DNA of 64,000 bases, taken from contig OW203730.1 of the NCBI GenBank assembly GCA_934045075.1, positions 6,894,785 to 6,958,784 of the forward strand. Direction: 5' to 3'. The notes under the pieces are model-generated. The model searched no databases. It was not told the DNA's origin and saw only the letters and a program-made list of their open reading frames with translations. A program made the position numbers and the translations under genes. The stretch is from Yponomeuta sedellus (lineage: Eukaryota; Arthropoda; Insecta; Lepidoptera; Yponomeutidae). Shown here piece by piece: positions 47,690-58,586 of this stretch; position 1 is the first letter of the stretch, and every line of letters starts with the position of its first letter.

Positions 47690-48260
47690 ATGAGACAAAC
47701 TTGCGAGGCCGGAGGCCGAGCTTCGCGAAGCGGGCACAAAAAGTTCTGCCGCGGCGAGGCCGAAGGCCGAGCTCCGTTTAGGCCGAGGCCGAAGGCCGAG
47801 ACCATTCAAATTGCGGCGCACAAGTACCAGCGCAAGAGCAAAAAGGGACAAACTTGCGAGGCCGCAGGCCGAGCTCCGCGGAGCGGGCACGAGAACCCCG
47901 CCGCGGCGAGGCCGAAGGCCGAGTTCCGTCTAGGCCGAGGCCGAAGGCCGAGACCGTTCAGGTTACGGCGCACAAGTACCAGCGCAAGAGAAAAAAGAGA
48001 GAAACTCGCGAGGCCGGAGGCCGAGCTCCGCGGAGCGGGCACGAGGAACCCCGCCGCGGCGAGGCCGAAGGCCGAGCTCCGTCCAGGCCGAGGCCGAAGG
48101 CCGAGACCGTTCAGTTTACGGCGCACAAGTACCAGCGCAAGTGCAAAAATAGACAAACTTGCGAGGCCGGAGGCCGAGCTCCGCGGAGCGGGCACGAGGA
48201 ACCCCGCCGCGGCGAGGCCGAAGGCCGAGCTCCGTCCAGGCCGAGGCCGAAGGCCGAGAC
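47690..48260. repeat. 153-bp GC-rich tandem repeat, about four copies
   Basis: The word acaaac/agaaac before tt-or-tc gcgag occurs at 47695, 47848, 48000 and 48153, so the period is 152-153. Each copy has gaggccgaaggccgag words and the palindrome ctccgcggag. Overlapping ORFs of 149-201 codons are open on both strands because the repeat is rich in self-complementary words; they are not called as genes. Confidence 0.9.
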
Positions 48261-48374
48261 CATACATGTTCCCATGCAACAATTCACTACAATAAGTGTC
48301 TAGCGAGGCCCTAGGCCGAGCGCCGCGGAGAGCGTAGCTCGGAGCGGCTGGGGGTTGGCGCGCGTAAGCGCGCA

Positions 48375-48391
48375 GGGGGCTCGCCCCCTAG
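48375..48391 (+). terminator. Helitron 3' terminal hairpin and CTAG
   Basis: Stem aggggg/ccccct around ctcg, ending ctag, then host T. The same terminus lies at 47162-47178. In Helitrons this hairpin ends the rolling-circle transfer. Confidence 0.75.
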
Positions 48392-48525
48392 TTTTATTTA
48401 TATAGATACATAGATTGCCCACATAAAAATTATACAGAAAACACAAAATTTACAAAATAGAAAGTGTACATGGCGAGCTTTGGTCTCTAGAAATCTCTTC
48501 ATTTGTGTTGTGTGTAAGTTTCTTT

Positions 48526-48700
48526 TTACGTAGCCTCCTTTTTGTCCCACTTCTGGGCAATGGCCTCCCCTCTTTTTTTCCATCCCTCCCTGTCTTCAGC
48601 CACCTCGCACCATCCTGGCAAGTATGCATTTAGGTTATCCCGCCATCTTCGCTTTGGTCTGCCGCGACGTCGGTTTTCATTTTGCGGATTTTGCACTATA
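48526..48700 (-). pseudogene. RTE-like LINE C-terminal remnant
   Basis: The minus strand encodes RRRGRPKRRWRDNLNAYLPG, EVAEDREGWKKRGEAIAQKW and then ends KKEAT. GRPKRRW.D and W...GEA.AQ.W are C-terminal motifs of lepidopteran non-LTR retrotransposon polyproteins. Truncated; no RT domain. Confidence 0.7.
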
Positions 48701-48706
48701 TATTTA

Positions 48707-48783
48707 CGACAGGGCGCTATGGTGCTCATCAGGGGAGCTATGTCCAGCAGTGAACTACATAATATAGCCTGAAGAAGAAGAAG
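48707..48783 (+). repeat. Family B 3' end with (GAA)n tail
   Basis: gctatggtgctcatcagggg, gctatgtccagcagtgaact and tagcctgaagaagaagaag match the end of 21066-21261. It sits head-on against the LINE remnant on its left. Confidence 0.75.
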
Positions 48784-48799
48784 CACTATTTATTATTAG

Positions 48800-49172
48800 A
48801 AGCGCTGGCGGCTTAGCGGAACCAAGTGATTGGAATCAATCACTTGTTTTAAGCAACAACAGGCGCGGTCAGGTACTGGACAGGTATCCATACTGTCCAT
48901 CTCGTGACTACCGCTAGTGGCATTTTTTCCGAGCGCTTCCGTGTTCCGCAAAGCACGTTAGGCCGTTGGTGCCGGCTGTCATGTAATGGCAGTCGTTAAG
49001 CCATGTCAGAAGCCTTATGGGCGGCTTGATAACTTCTGACAGTAAGCCCGCCACTGTCTTACAATCCTTCACCAACCAGGACTTGGCCCCTGTGGTGGAG
49101 TATGGCCTAACCTTCCTACCATACAGGAAAGACCCGTGCCCCAACAGTGGGGACACATAAACGGTTGATATC
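48800..49172 (+). repeat. Dispersed repeat family A, long copy
   Basis: It runs from agcgctggcggcttagc through aagcacgttaggccgttggt, gtcatgtaatggcagtcgtt, cttgataacttctgacagta and ctgtggtggagtatggccta to ggttgatatcgat. The reverse copy at 54893-55225 covers the same length. No tRNA-like head or coding frame was identified, so the class (SINE or LINE 3' end) is open. Confidence 0.8.
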
Positions 49173-49505
49173 GATTATTTGATGTTAAAAATTGTGTTAT
49201 AATATCGACAACCTACTTGAACAAAAACCTGCGCAATGGGCATGAAAGTGCGTTTCACACGTCCCAGCATTTCTTTCAAGAATAATAATTATTGTGAGCT
49301 TATTAAATTGGTTACACATAAAGCAGTAACAGTTGCTATTTAAAATCGAATCACCAAATCTCAGGTGTACTCAGGTGCATTCAGCCATCCCTCATACAAT
49401 ATTATTTATGTCTACCTATGCTGGAAACAGTAACAAGAAATAGTTAAGATAAAAATGTTTAACTGTATGAGATCATATAAAAAGCGAAATAGCTCTATTG
49501 TATCA

Positions 49506-49706
49506 CACTAATATAATAAAGGCGAAAGTTTGTGAGTGTGTATGTTTGTTACTCACGTCTGAACGGCTGGGGCGATTTTAATAAAATATAGTATGAAGTT
49601 AGCCGACATCCTGGATTAACACATAAGTTACTTTTTGATGCGGAAAAATATCTTATTCCCATTAAAAAGCGATAAACCGCGTGTAACACCGCGGGGCACG
49701 TAGGTA
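49506..49706 (+). repeat. Dispersed repeat family C, copy 1
   Basis: Shares aaagtttgtgagtgtgtatg, tgttac, ctgga-ttaacacat and taacaccgcggggcac with copies at 51791-51993 and, reversed, 52500-52675. The order is known from abundant short non-autonomous repeats in Lepidoptera; I do not assign a superfamily. 49707-50180 beyond is AT-rich with nothing recognised. Confidence 0.65.
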
Positions 49707-50179
49707 TCTAATAATTTTTAAATTTTGTCTAATCGTGAGTTAATTTGAAAAATCAATATGATATTTGACTAAACCAAAGTCTGAATCGAAATCTAAGTCA
49801 CATCCCGCGTCTCCTGCCAATGAGACCCTAAATACGTCTATGCGAGGTCACTCATTTGTTCAAGTTTTTTTGACGGGCACTATAGTTATTAGCATAACAA
49901 TACCAGTATCTAAGGATTATTATTTATTATATAAATAGGTATGTCTGGTATCAAAACAATTTCAACAGGGACGATTGTGTCTAGCGTTCAACATATTCAT
50001 GAGTAAAAACTTTAAGTGGGAAGCTCTGTTACTTAAGCTGCAGCGTTTTCTTAAAAAGTAGAGTTTCATTGTTAGCTTTTTCTCCACATAATTTATTCAT
50101 TCTTAAAATAACAACTTTGACGTATATTAACCAAACAATTTGTTTTTATAGGAAGTGTGTAAAATTATTGAATACTAAC

Positions 50180-50455
50180 ACAGCCTCACGGCTGTATTAC
50201 AGGGGGTTAGGCAGAGACCAGGGACTGCTAGAATCCTGAGTTACATGCATGCAGTTCATTAGTCGTTACGTGCATGCACGCCAGATTTGGGTACATAGAT
50301 AGATAGAGAACACTTTATTGTACATAAAAATGGAAATTACACAGATATTTCTTAAACTAAGAATATAGACGGCGGCTTTATCACTAAACCTGATCTCTTC
50401 CAGGTGGGTACTTTTTATATAGCCCTTTGCTAATACATCTCCAGTTAAGTCATTT
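50180..50455 (-). pseudogene. LINE C-terminal remnant, split by a later insertion
   Basis: The outer parts match 21990-22140 (ggcagagacca, gcatgcacgcc, gggtactttttat, ctttgctaatacatc). The copy is split at 50295-50405 by another LINE tail flanked by the duplicated hexamer gggtac. Confidence 0.75.
50295..50405 (-). mobile_element. LINE 3' tail insertion with 6-bp target duplication
   Basis: On the minus strand it runs from acctggaagagatc through aatttccatttttatgtaca and aataaagtgttctc to a ctat repeat. gggtac lies on both sides (50289-50294, 50406-50411); the empty site is visible at 22108 in the related copy. Other copies: 59776-59887, partial 59425-59480 and 51333-51372. Confidence 0.85.
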
Positions 50456-50945
50456 TTTTTATTTTGTACGTTAATGCCCCTTTCGAACAAAATTTCGTTT
50501 GATATATTTTACTTTTAATAACCCAACATCGCGTAAACACAAAGTTTACTGAATGAGACCTATACGTACGCAAAGGGGGAACGAAATGGCGTTGAATAAA
50601 ATGAATGTAACAAAGAGAAAAGTTTATAAATAACGGCCTAATGAGGTCATGTACTTAATACATTTAGATATTTAAGTCTCCATGTACGTAGCTATTAAAA
50701 GTACATTAAAAAAGGACCCTCATTAAATTTAGGTATGTACTAAGGCAGGCACCCTTCTTAAGTACGTCATTATAAGGTATTAGAAAGAAACATGATGGTT
50801 TGTTTAATGAAAGTAAATTCATATGGAGCAGTATTTTAATATTAGCTATTCAACACACGATTTGTTTTCTAACAAGAGTGCCACGCGCCGGAGGATAAAT
50901 CAGCCTGTATTTATAAACTGCTAGACAGAGGCCTCTTCGACCATT
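50456..50945. other. AT-rich DNA, nothing recognised
   Basis: No ORF, RNA or repeat supported. Confidence 0.4.
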
Positions 50946-50949
50946 CTCA

Positions 50950-51190
50950 TTCAAATGCTGCTACAAATCTTCGTCAGATTGTCAGACCAGCGAGCCGATG
51001 GGCGTTCTGCGCTGCGTTTGCCAATTCGCGGTCTCCACGCGACAACCCTACCACATCCATCCATCCACGCACTTATAACATAACATTTACATACCGGCAC
51101 ATACATTGCGTCTGGCCCCGCACTAGGATACCGTGTGACGTGGGAACCAGAAACAGCGACATTACAAACATGTAAACATCCAAGACCAGG
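50950..51190 (-). pseudogene. LINE C-terminal remnant and 3' sequence
   Basis: The minus strand has RVVAWRPRIGKRSAERPSAR then WSDNL, the W-RPR-GKR-...RP..RW.D pattern of lepidopteran non-LTR retrotransposon C-termini. The neighbouring 51100-51190 (atacattgcgtctggccccg, gtgacgtgggaaccag, gtaaacatccaagac) is the reverse of 61570-61770. Confidence 0.6.
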
Positions 51191-51250
51191 GGTCTTTTTG
51201 TCCCCAGCCGGGGCTCGAACCCAGGACTTCTCGCATGTCACGCCACAGAG
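51190..51250 (-). repeat. tRNA-derived SINE head, partial
   Basis: Minus strand gacctctgtggcgtgac, then cctgggttcgagccccggct (B box). Similar to 46783-46851. Confidence 0.55.
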
Positions 51251-51394
51251 GTCGTCACGTTTTTACATTTATAGTTTGATAGTATTTAAAAGCATTAAAT
51301 ACTCAGTTAAAGTTTCATGTTAAAAATATTAGATAGATAGAGAACTTTATTGCACAACCAGAACAAAATTACAAACATGATATTAGTATCTTAA

Positions 51395-51491
51395 AAACCT
51401 ATTTAGAGGCTAAAAATTCTAGGCTAACCGTGCCCAAGGTCGCGGGTTCGAGTCCCTGCATGGATGGAATTTTTAGCCTCTAAATAGGTTT
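51395..51491. mobile_element. tRNA-like element bracketed by 24-bp inverted repeats, internally deleted
   Basis: Perfect arms: aaacctatttagaggctaaa... at 51395-51418 and its complement at 51468-51491. The 49-base core keeps only the B-box half (cgggttcgagtccctgcatg). The tail ttgtccttagcacgggttag follows, as in the copies at 58587 and 36060. A (GATA) LINE tail lies just left at 51333-51372. Confidence 0.85.
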
Positions 51492-51790
51492 TTAAAATTG
51501 TCCTTAGCACGGGTTAGTGCATTAAAAAGAATTTAATAATATTAGTATCTGCAAGATGAGGAATTTTGAGGAAGCATACGTTAAGGCTGTCTTTTATGAT
51601 TTAGTATGTATGCCCAGTGGTACAAAGAGTACAAATCTGCAGAGACTCGACCAAACCCATTGACCATCAGTTTTTTGGCAAATGTGCCCAGCCCACTGTC
51701 ATTTCAGCTTACTATTCCTACAGGCTAAGACAGTAAGCTAAATCAGACCTCGGTCAATGTTTTCGGTCAATCACATCACACTTCACAGTA

Positions 51791-51993
51791 ATATTATTAT
51801 CAGCTAAAGTTTGTAAGTGTGTATGTTTGTTACTTCTTCACGTCTTAACAGCTGGAGCTATTTAAATAAAATTTGGTGTAGATTTAGTTGACACCCTGAA
51901 TTGACACATAGGCGTTTTACTGCGAGAAAATATCTTTCACTGTAAATATACAATTTATTCCCTAAGAAACCGTGGGTAACGCCGCAGGGCACA
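51791..51993 (+). repeat. Dispersed repeat family C, copy 2
   Basis: aaagtttgtaagtgtgtatg, tttgttac, tgaattgacacatag and taacgccgcagggcacagct; see copy 1 at 49506. 51500-51790 has nothing recognised. Confidence 0.65.
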
Positions 51994-52014
51994 GCTAGAA
52001 AGAAAATATACTTC

Positions 52015-52080
52015 TTCTTCAGGCTATATTAGTCCACTTCTGGACATAGCCCTCTCAATGAGCGCCATAGCGCCCAGTCT
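52015..52080 (-). repeat. Family B 3' end with (GAA)n tail, reverse
   Basis: cttcttcttcaggctatatt, tccacttctggacatagccc and gagcgccatagcgcc are the complement of 48707-48783. Confidence 0.75.
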
Positions 52081-52499
52081 TCAGCTTGATCATAAAGCAT
52101 GTGCCGAAAGTTTTTTTTCAGAAAATATACGACAGACGTCAATACGCCGTACTTGTTTCTTCTTAATTATACAATAACATCAAGTTATAAATGTACATCA
52201 GATAGACCGATTCAAACACATCATGTGCTGCCTCTGACGTCTGCCTTATCGTTGGCATTCTGAACGACAACATTTGAGCTTCCGACATAAGTAGACAAAG
52301 ATATTTCTGAATAACTCCAAATGAAATACATACAATGTAATTTTATTATTTCACTTATATATTTTATGTAGGTAATATGTGGTGCTCGGGACTTCGTCTG
52401 CGCAGGATTAGTGTTTTGAGTGGCTTACATTAGCACGGCGTAGAAAAGAAGTAACTTTATGACATTAAAATTATCACATAAATAATTTTAGCGTCGCAT

Positions 52500-52675
52500 T
52501 TGAAAAAAATCACACGTTAACGTTATAAATTGTAGCCTATGTGTTTTTCTGATCCAAAAGCTATATTACTGTAATCTTTCATTACAATCCATTCAATAGT
52601 TTTTTACGTCAAAGAGTTACTAACATCCATCCATCCATACTTACAAACTTTCGCGTTTATAATATTAGTAGGATA
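52500..52675 (-). repeat. Dispersed repeat family C, copy 3 (reverse)
   Basis: catccatacttacaaacttt followed by cgcgtttataatatta is the complement of the family start. 52676-53172 after it is AT-rich with nothing firm. Confidence 0.55.
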
Positions 52676-53172
52676 AGGACTCTTATTTATTTTTAAATTT
52701 GTCTAATGTGCACACATCATTATTCCCTTACTTCTTTAAAATCATGGTTTCACCACGGATCGGATTGGCTTGAATTTGATGAAAAAGCTTATTTCTATAG
52801 AAGAAAAAATTGTATAGAAAAAAGCTCGCCTACGTACTCACTTATATCGCGCTTATGTTTTGTGTAAATTCTTTCTTTACAAAAAAATTGGTACTGGTCT
52901 AAACGTGTAAAGTTGTAGAACTTTTTATAAAAAATAAACTGGAGCGACTTCAACTCTGTGTTTCATTTATAACGATAAACAGAAAACTTGATATACAGAA
53001 AAACACAGAAAAACAGAATAAGCAGGTAAAGGACAATTTATGTAGTCCGGTCTAGTTGAAACATGTCAAGGAAATCTCAAAAATGGGTGACGTTATTTCA
53101 AATTTTGAAAATGATAGACAGAATTAATAAAAAATAACAAAAATGGTGTAAAGAGGTTTGCACCGTTACAAA

Positions 53173-53390
53173 CGTTAGGCCGTTGGTGTCGGCTGTCATG
53201 TAATGGCAGTCGTTAAGCCATGTCAGAGGCCTTATGGGCGGCTTGATAACTTCTGACAGTAAGGCCCGACGCTGTCTTACAATTCTGCACCAACCGGACT
53301 TGGCCCCCGTGGTGGAGTATGGCCTGACCTTCCTGCGATGCAGGAAGAGACCCGTGCCCCTGCAGTGGGGACACACAAAGGTTGATAACG
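53173..53390 (+). repeat. Dispersed repeat family A, partial
   Basis: Starts at cgttaggccgttggtgtcgg and ends near cacaaaggttgataac; lacks the first part seen at 48800. 53391-53780 has no recognised feature. Confidence 0.8.
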
Positions 53391-53780
53391 AAACGTAGTT
53401 CCATAAGGAACTCCGAGAAACGGCCAAGGATTAAGGCACATCTCTGCAACACTAAAAGGCGTTTAAAGGAGTGAATCGGAGTTTTATTTGAATCGTGATA
53501 AGTGAAATTTACTTCTACAATAAGATACGGGGAGGCGCGCCTCGGCGTAGTAAAACTCGGCGGATATAAACTTTCGTTATCAGCGAGCACTGCAATTTTG
53601 CTTAGATAAGGTTGCCAACCTAACAGTAACACAACAACGGTTATAACTTAAAGGTTTACAAGAGTTAAACGGAGACGGAGCGGCGGTACGCCAGTATAAA
53701 GGACTCTGAACGAGAGACCCAGGTTCTTTATTTATCTCTGTGTTTCAAAAATGGCATTTATTACTATTATTAGGAAAACT

Positions 53781-54030
53781 TGCTGTGTGGTGTCGGCCTA
53801 CAGAATAGCACCAACCCAATTCTTCCCGCGGGTGTCGTAAAAGGCGACTAAGGGACAAAAACCGGGGGGTGGGCAGCAGCGCCCCCTGCAGTACAATTCC
53901 ACGGAACTGCGATCCCCAACCCGCATGCCCAGCGTGGGGATTATGGGCATTACCCCCTATTATAGCACAACGTGGCACTCTTTAGGGGAGGGCTATGTAC
54001 AGCAGTGGACTAGTATAGCCTGGCGACGAC
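53781..54030 (+). repeat. Dispersed repeat family B, longest copy
   Basis: From tgctgtgtggtgtcggccta through gtcgtaaaaggcgactaagg, gcagcgccccctgcag and ggctatgtacagcagtggac to tagcctgg. It lacks the GAA tail. Confidence 0.8.
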
Positions 54031-54892
54031 TATTATTAGGACGTAAATTTAAAAAAGTAGTAAATTTTTCGAGTTTAGAAATATTGTTTTTTTTAAAAAA
54101 AGTGAGCTATTAGTACTGATTCTCCGTCTATCAGAACAATGACCTGCGGACCCGCGGCACGCACTTATCGCTCTGAATGGCTACTAATATTTCTAATATT
54201 TCTAAAGAATCTAGTGTCTGTTGAGGTTTTTTTATATATGGTGCTTCGTTTTTCTCTCCACTCCTTATTATATAATCTTACGACATATAAAAGGCCCTAC
54301 TCAAACTTACCAAATACTTTACTAACTGCACTATCAATGTAAATGAATATTAGGTCTACCACCGGACGTAAGATGGCGGGTAGGTGCGAAACTTGCACTT
54401 AGCCGGTTCTCGATTGATTACGGTTTGTTACGAAATCAATCCACCGTAATACATATTAACAATATTAAGTATATTGTTATTTTCAAGGTTAGAACAGGTG
54501 TCAAGATTGGGGAGGCTATTCTGTGAATACTTCAGCTATCTATTACGGTACAATAGACAAAGCCCTTTGTAGGTCAAAGAAACATACAAACGTCGTGAGC
54601 GTAGCAGGATCCTTCGGGTATGTATGCCTTAAAAAAACTGACGCTGCAAATAATGTTCTCAAACACAGATACAACCAAGAGTGCGCAATCTACGCACCGA
54701 TTGAACAACGGAGCGAGCATTATTGCATTCCCGGTGGATGTTACTGAAATCTGCAACGCAATAACGTTTATCATTCCACTGGCAACGAGAGATAGTCAGA
54801 TAGCAACCTAATTGGAAATCTGATATTATGAGGATACTTTCGTATCGCATCGCATTGTTCTTTATTACTGTTAAGGAATTTGTATCGATCGA
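54031..54892. other. Mixed DNA, no supported gene
   Basis: ORFs of 63-90 codons overlap on both strands at 54523-54931 in a locally GC-richer stretch; none shows a known motif. An atcg run lies at 54886-54902. Confidence 0.3.
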
Positions 54893-55225
54893 TCGATATC
54901 GACCCTTTGTATGTCCCCACTGCTGGGGCACGGGTCTCTTCGAAACATCGCAGGAAGGTTAGGCGTTACTCCACCACGGGGGTCAAGTCCGTGTTGGTGT
55001 TAGTTATCAAGCCGCTCATAAAAGCCTTTGACATGGCTTAACGACTGTCATTACACGACAGCCGGCACCAACGGCTTAACGTGCCTTGCGAAGCACGGAA
55101 GCGCTCTGAAAAATGCCACGGAAAATGACGGTCACCCATCCTGCACCTAACCGCGCCTGTTGTTGCTTAACTCAAGTGATTGATTCCAAACACTGGGTTC
55201 GACTAGGTCACAAGCGCTTCGAATA
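54893..55225 (-). repeat. Dispersed repeat family A, long reverse copy
   Basis: It holds the complements of the landmarks at 48800-49172 (ctccaccacggggg, agccgctcataaaagcc, aagccgttggtgccggctgt) and reaches acaagcgctt at the far end. 55226-55735 has nothing recognised. Confidence 0.8.
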
Positions 55226-55739
55226 GTACTCAATTGTAGAACGAATAAAAAAATTGTATACTTTCGATAAAATTTCTAGTGGTCATTTTCTAACGCCCTT
55301 TTTTTTAACTAAAACTTTTGTAGCACTACACATTATCGCTTGACGATTCGAGCAACCGACAACGCGAGCTCCGTCTCAACTTGTTAGGGTAAAGCTCTGC
55401 TAATCAGAGCGAAACCTGCGTTTCTCTTATGTAACATTCTACTCTATCGATTTCAGCATTTAGATGACTCCAAAGTAACAAAATATGTATGCATTTGACA
55501 GCTGGAGTAGTTTAAAAAAAGTATAACTCAACGTCACTCAACTCAGTGGATACTTACTATAATAGAACCCCTGGTCGGACTCTTCGGTTAAAAAATCAAG
55601 TAAGTTAATCCGGATTCCAGTCGATAATACTAATGCCCTTCCCGGAATCCACGTATTTTCTGCACCATTACGAAGATTTTTTATAAACGGACCATAGATT
55701 TGATGGGAAGGTAGGAAGCATTGGCCGTTAACAAAGAGG

Positions 55740-55800
55740 AGTGGCAATCTGAAGGGGAGGCCTTTGCCCAGCAGTGGGACATAGCCATGGCTAATTAAAA
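55740..55800 (+). pseudogene. RTE-like LINE 3' end with poly(A)
   Basis: Reads GEAFAQQWDIAMAN then stop, followed directly by a run of A. GEAFAQQW is the same C-terminal motif as the GEAIAQKW at 48526-48700. 5'-truncated insertion; the minus-strand ORF across it is a shadow. Confidence 0.75.
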
Positions 55801-56051
55801 AAAAAAAGATTTGATGATGAGACCACGCTGGTGCTCGCAGATTTGAGTGCGTGTCTTTGCGTGTCATTTTTGGAAAGAGTCTTTTTAGATAACAAACTAG
55901 CGTAATGATACCTACAGTTAAGTTACGTTCATTTATCTACGGTTTTCCAACCACAGAAAAATTCATGTCGTATAATAATTCATGATGTACATTTAATTCA
56001 TAAAAAAACATCTGTTTATTTCATAAAAAGAATCCACAAAATATTCTAGCT

Positions 56052-56362
56052 CAGAGTGCTTAGTGCGAGTTTTTTAACTACTCGATCACGTTAACGTAAA
56101 CTCATATTTCTATGGCATCGAGGAAACGCCACCTAGCGACCAGTATGGAAATTAAAATTGCTGAGTGCGAGTTGTAATGGTTTACGTTGAGAAGTGAACA
56201 CGTTTACCAGCCAAAACACTAATAAACGCGAGTGCGAGTTGTACTGTGACAGCGTTTTGCCAGTTCGAACGGTTAACTTACTAATACTCACTACTCAATG
56301 CTCGATTAACGCGGTAGTAAAGTTATTCGATTGGATCTGTCAAACTCGCACTAAGCACTCTG
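56052..56362. mobile_element. MITE, 311 bp, 21-bp terminal inverted repeats
   Basis: cagagtgcttagtgcgagtt (56052-56072) is exactly inverted at 56342-56362. The word gagtgcgagttgta recurs inside. No coding. Target-site duplication unclear (agct near both ends). Confidence 0.85.
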
Positions 56363-56635
56363 GAAGCTAAGCATATTCTACATAAGATGTACAATACCTA
56401 TAGTGTATGAGGCAGTATTAGTATATAAACTTACGGACATTTTAGGCACATTTCTAGATATACTTAACAATATAAATAAATAAATATTCATGGACATATT
56501 ACACAGATCTCGTTAGCCCTATACTAATACAACTAAATGACTTGTGTTATAGGTGCTAACTCGACGATAGATTTAATACAATAAATACACAGATAACGTC
56601 CAAGACCCGAGACAAACTAGAAAAGTTCGTTTCCT

Positions 56636-56718
56636 AGTTTGACCCGGCCGGGGATTGAACCCGAGACCTTCCGTTTTACAGTCAGCGTGCAAAACCGCTG
56701 CGCCACCGAGGTCGTCAA
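56636..56718 (-). mobile_element. tRNA-derived SINE head
   Basis: Minus strand gacctcggtggcgcagcggt (A box) and gtctcgggttcaatccccgg (B box) with a tRNA-like anticodon arm between. Same 5' start (gacctc-ggtggcgcagcgg) as 46783-46851 but a different middle. 56363-56635 holds nothing else. Confidence 0.65.
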
Positions 56719-57104
56719 TATATGTCTACAATCCTTATTAGACTCTGTACAAACGAAACGAACGTTTGTAACGAAACTTAATGAAGTTTACATATTATTG
56801 GGAATCGAGTTACTGTCGATTGTATTATACCTACCTATTATAAATTTTCTGTCAGTAGCCAATTTAATTTTGGTTACAAAATAAATTTATTTTCATTTCA
56901 ATGTGCGTGACTTAATTTTTTCGTACCGCAAAAGGAAATACGTATCCACAGATTAAATACATTGAGCAGTCTTAGAGGAATGGTGTTTTTATAAATAACA
57001 CCTTGAGCAATTATATATTTTACAATCATTTAAATTTTTAGATTGTGCGAGATTAGAGTCGATCTTAAACAGCAACAAAGATATTCAATATCATTTATGT
57101 TAAG

Positions 57105-57285
57105 TGCAAATTAACGCTTCGCAATCAGGAGATTGTGGGTTGGAATCCCGGCATATACCTACTAATGACTTTGTTATTTAAGGTATGCACAAGTGTGAAG
57201 TTATAAGTAGCAATCACACGCGCTAACCGTGAAGGAAAACATCGTGAGAGAACCTGAGCGTCTGAGGTGTTCAACTACCTCAGCG
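57105..57285 (+). repeat. tRNA-derived SINE relic
   Basis: B-box-like tgggttggaatcccggcat, then cacacgcgctaaccgtgaag and gaaaacatcgtgagagaacc. 56719-57104 is AT-rich with nothing recognised. Confidence 0.6.
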
Positions 57286-57287
57286 CT

Positions 57288-57353
57288 TCAAATTTTTAAA
57301 ACTTATTTAGAAGCTAAAATTTCCACCCATGCCGGGATTCGAACCCAATTGCC
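57288..57353 (-). repeat. Fragment of the inverted-repeat tRNA-like element
   Basis: One arm (cttatttagaagctaaaatt) and the B-box half (catgccgggattcgaaccc); the rest is missing. 57354-57450 is the mirrored 3' part of a SINE (ctctctctctttcagagaga). 57451-58586 is AT-rich with no supported gene. Confidence 0.6.
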
Positions 57354-58586
57354 AATCGCCGGTGGGCACACGTGGTAATTAAGCCTACACTCTCTCTCTT
57401 TCAGAGAGAGGTATGTGCCCTGTAATGGGATGTATATAGGCTACATAAAAAAGTGCAAATTGGATCGGCAACAGCTCTAGATTAAAACTTTACGGTAACA
57501 ATATCAAAAAAGTTTTTTCATAATCTGTGCGTTTTATTATTTTTTTGCTACTATAACAGGCATAATAAGATAAAGCTAAATTAAGAAGTAATAAATGTCG
57601 GCGAGAATCAAGAAAGGACACTAATTAGAGAAGCAGCGAGGAAAATTCCCGACGTTAAAAAGCGGTATAAAAGTTAGAAACGCGGGAACCGAGAATTTAG
57701 CTCTACAGTCTCAGTCGAGGAGCTTCTCAAACCACAAGTTTGGCAATACAAGGGACCTCGTAACATCTTCGTCCACATGGTGGCTCAACTTTGATAATTA
57801 ATAATTTCTAGACTACCACCAGTTTCACACTGCAGTCCGACCAAATTGGCAAACGGAATTTCAACAGCTCCACAGTAAATGCGGACAAGAAAATTGGAAC
57901 GCTTCAAATACCTACCCCGGACGACCGGAAAACTAAATTACTCGTTAAAATTTGTAGAACAACTGACAAACAAATATTTAAATATTTAAAGTAGAAAGCC
58001 TCTCTCTGGTTGGAAGGTATAATTAGACGATTAGTTGTGAACAAAGTGAATTAAAAGTACCCGGAAGTGATGCCCCGTGGGACAGATTTAAGCCAAGGAC
58101 AGAAACATAAACAGCCTAATGTGAAAAGGTAAACGGGAGGAACGCAAAGCCCATGATATTGACAGACCCATTCGAGAAACTCGCTTTAATGCATCGCTTT
58201 GTAGACGCAGAGGCACGTGATGTGGGAATGGTTGAAGAAAACACATTGCAATTGTATTGAAACTTTACAACTCTCTGTGAAGAATGAAACGAAGTAAGAA
58301 AAGGGGTTAGTTGAAATCCAACCAATTTAATAAATTACAAATAAATGGAAAAATAAGACAGCTCGGTAAATTCCAATAAAACTGAATTAACAGCATCATC
58401 TACATAAAATAAATCTAATGGAACAGCGATCGGTATTTTTATTGCAAATCTTTGTTTCCGTTCAATTTTTTACCGTTTCTGATGTCTTCCGTATACAAAG
58501 AATAGTAAAATAGCAAGTACTAGGATTGCTAGATTTCTACAAGAGATTTTAATTTTCGAAGTTATTTGTTTGTGTAACTTTTTTAT

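Larger units (their letters stand above)
47179..48391 (+). mobile_element. Non-autonomous Helitron-like element
   Basis: It begins with a TATA tract (tatatatatataaagctaca) identical to that of the first satellite and ends with a hairpin agggggctcgccccct followed by ag and a T, the hairpin-CTAG end typical of Helitrons. 47179-47395 matches the beta-prime satellite block with about one difference; from 47396 the match drops sharply. 47690-48260 is a 153-bp tandem repeat. No Rep or helicase coding, so mobilisation would need a protein such as that encoded at 24618. The canonical 5'-TC is not evident. Confidence 0.75.

Noticed and set aside
47690..48303. 149-201 codon GC-rich ORFs (Arg/Ala/Glu-rich) on both strands
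   Set aside because: Produced by the 153-bp tandem repeat with self-complementary words; open in several frames at once.
55538..55867. 109-codon minus-strand ORF
   Set aside because: It lies opposite a LINE 3' end whose plus strand reads GEAFAQQW and ends in poly(A).
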